From the NCBI GenBank assembly GCA_028276345.1, contig JAPYWM010000013.1:1-14250 (forward strand): a stretch of 14,250 bases of DNA, in the 5' to 3' direction. Of this stretch, positions 12,929 to 14,250 are shown in pieces; positions within the stretch are counted from its first letter, which is position 1; each line of letters starts with the position of its first letter. Source of the DNA: Sphingobacterium sp. (GTDB lineage: Bacteria; Bacteroidota; Bacteroidia; SpSt-205). The notes beneath the pieces were generated by a model that worked only from the letters and a program-made list of their open reading frames with translations, did not search any database and was not told the DNA's origin. A program made the position numbers and the translations under genes.

Positions 12929-14250
12929 TTAGAGGGTGCGTTTGACCTGGATTTCTTCGAAGCACTCTATGATGTCGCCTTGTTTGATGTCCTGGAAGTC
13001 CTCCAAGGTGAGGCCGCATTCTAAGCCTTCGGGGACTTCTTTGACATCGTCCTTGAAGCGTTTGAGGGAGGAGATAGAGCTGGTGTAAATGACGACGCCT
13101 TCGCGGATGAGGTGGGCTTTGGCGCCTCGGATGATTTTGCCTTCCAGGACTTTGCAGCCGGCGACGGTGCCGACCTTGGGGATTTTGAAGACTTCGCGCA
13201 CTTCGGCGGTGCCGATGGTTTGCTCCTGGATGATGGGGGCGAGCATGCCGGAGAGGGCGCCTTTGATTTCGTCGATGATGTCGTAGATGACGTTGTAGAG
13301 GCGGATTTCTACGTTGTTTTGTTTGGCGAGCTGGCGGGCGGTGTGGCTGGGCCGCACCTGAAAACCAACGATGAGGGCGTTAGAGGCTTTGGCCAGGAGG
13401 ACGTCGCTATCGGTGATTTGCCCGACCCCGCGATGAATGAGGTTGACCTGGACCTCGCTGGTGGAGAGTTTGACGAGGGCGTCGGTGAGGGCTTCGAGGG
13501 AGCCACTGACGTCGGCTTTGACGATGAGGTTGAGCTGTTTGGCCTGGCCGGCGGCGACGCCTTCTAGTATGCCTGCGGAGATGCGTCGGCGCTCATGTTC
13601 CTTGCGCAGTTCGGCGCGGCGGTGGGCCATTTCCCGGGCGAAGGCTTCATTTTCCAGGACGTAGAACTTTTCGCCGACATCGGGCACGCCGCTGAGGCCA
13701 AGGACTTGGGCGGGCTTGGAGGGGCCGGCTTCGGGCAGGCGCCGTCCGCGTTCATCGAAGAGGGCCCGCACCCGCCCATAGTGTTCTCCCGCCAGCAACA
13801 TATCGCCCACCCGGAGGGTGCCGGTCTGGACTAGCAGGGTAGCCACAGGGCCGCGGGACTTATCCAGTTGGGCTTCTATCACGGTGCCTTTAGCTGGGCG
13901 GTTGGGATTAGCTTTGAGCTCCATAAGCTCGGCCATGACGAGAATCTTCTCCAAAAGCTCCTGGACACCGAGGCCTTTTTTGGCGGAAACGGGTTGGCTC
14001 ATGTATTGGCCGCCCCACTCTTCCACGAGAAAGCCTGCTTCAGCCAGCTCTTGGCGGATGCGGTCGGGATTGGCGGTATCCTTGTCTATTTTATTGATGG
14101 CGAAGATAATGGGCACATTGGCAGCTTGGGCGTGGCTGAGGGCTTCCAGGGTCTGGGGCCGCACATGGTCGTCAGCGGCCACGACGATAACAGCGATATC
14201 CGTTACCTGGGCGCCCCTTGCCCGCATAGCGGTAAAGGCTTCGTGGCCCG
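12929..14250 (-). CDS. infB: Translation initiation factor IF-2, C-terminal part (5' end beyond window)
   Basis: The frame is open to the right edge, where it reads GHEAFTAMRARGA. This is the G3 switch II region (DTPGHE) of IF-2, so the ATG at 14227 is internal. Counting from that Met, the G4 motif AINKIDK is at about 43-49 and the G5 motif SAKKG at about 81-85. Domain II spans about 112-200 (KGTVIEAQLDKSRGP). Domain III spans about 230-330 (LIVKADVSGSLEAL). The fMet-tRNA-binding C2 domain ends the protein (GTAEVREVFKIPKVGTVAGC, then SLKRFKDDVKEVPEGLECG). IF-2 is the GTPase that delivers initiator tRNA and joins ribosomal subunits. The usual ADDGVMPQT after switch II reads ADDHVRPQT. purS follows after 3 nt. 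The N-terminal domain and G1/G2 motifs are outside the window. Confidence 0.97.
   Translation of the reverse strand, partial: GHEAFTAMRARGAQVTDIAVIVVAADDHVRPQTLEALSHAQAANVPIIFAINKIDKDTANPDRIRQELAEAGFLVEEWGGQYMSQPVSAKKGLGVQELLEKILVMAELMELKANPNRPAKGTVIEAQLDKSRGPVATLLVQTGTLRVGDMLLAGEHYGRVRALFDERGRRLPEAGPSKPAQVLGLSGVPDVGEKFYVLENEAFAREMAHRRAELRKEHERRRISAGILEGVAAGQAKQLNLIVKADVSGSLEALTDALVKLSTSEVQVNLIHRGVGQITDSDVLLAKASNALIVGFQVRPSHTARQLAKQNNVEIRLYNVIYDIIDEIKGALSGMLAPIIQEQTIGTAEVREVFKIPKVGTVAGCKVLEGKIIRGAKAHLIREGVVIYTSSISSLKRFKDDVKEVPEGLECGLTLEDFQDIKQGDIIECFEEIQVKRTL

Noticed and set aside
13112..13567. A 151-codon plus-strand frame rich in Gly and Asp
   Set aside because: It is antisense to the conserved domains III-IV of IF-2. 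Low-complexity composition of this type is a typical reverse-strand artefact.

Overview
The window looks like chromosomal DNA of a moderately GC-rich member of the Bacteroidota. Three things point there. (1) TAnnTTTG-type -7 boxes, the Bacteroidota sigma-factor signature, sit just before every start codon that needs its own promoter, and clear Shine-Dalgarno sites are lacking. (2) There is a multidomain OmpA-family protein with the TPR / beta-propeller / carboxypeptidase-regulatory / OmpA layout of the type IX secretion component PorE. (3) There is a double-SCGCT DUF1573 protein. A stand-alone PurS suggests a lineage that uses three-part PurS/PurL/PurQ rather than the single large PurL common in many Bacteroidota. 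The exact order or family cannot be told from this sequence.

Layout. 1-774 (+): 3' part of a secreted-looking protein with FecR/SH3-like, Fn3-like and TPR-like parts, closed by a strong terminator. 882-5996 (+): a tightly overlapped three-gene unit of an RmlD-like sugar-nucleotide reductase, a RecB/AddA-like superfamily 1 helicase without a nuclease domain, and the potassium transporter Kup. The kup stop codon lies inside a terminator hairpin. 6054-8273 (+): the PorE-like OmpA protein. A bidirectional terminator at 8287-8307 separates it from the convergent DUF1573 gene (8336-9517, -). 9690-12571 (-): glycosyltransferase family 2, then an ATP-grasp ligase, then an alpha/beta-hydrolase esterase; the last two are 5 nt apart. 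12668-14250 (-): purS directly downstream of the 3' two-thirds or so of infB, which runs off the right edge.

Most of the content is housekeeping and envelope biology: translation initiation, purine synthesis, K+ uptake, DNA repair helicase, sugar-nucleotide and glycan enzymes, and outer-membrane proteins. No phage, transposon, CRISPR array, tRNA or rRNA was found, and no intergenic stretch exceeds 300 bases. I see no clear undescribed multi-gene system. The items most worth following are the -7 boxes placed 4-7 nt before four start codons, which imply leaderless or near-leaderless mRNAs; the ATP-grasp/esterase pair of unknown substrate; and the nuclease-less RecB-type helicase.
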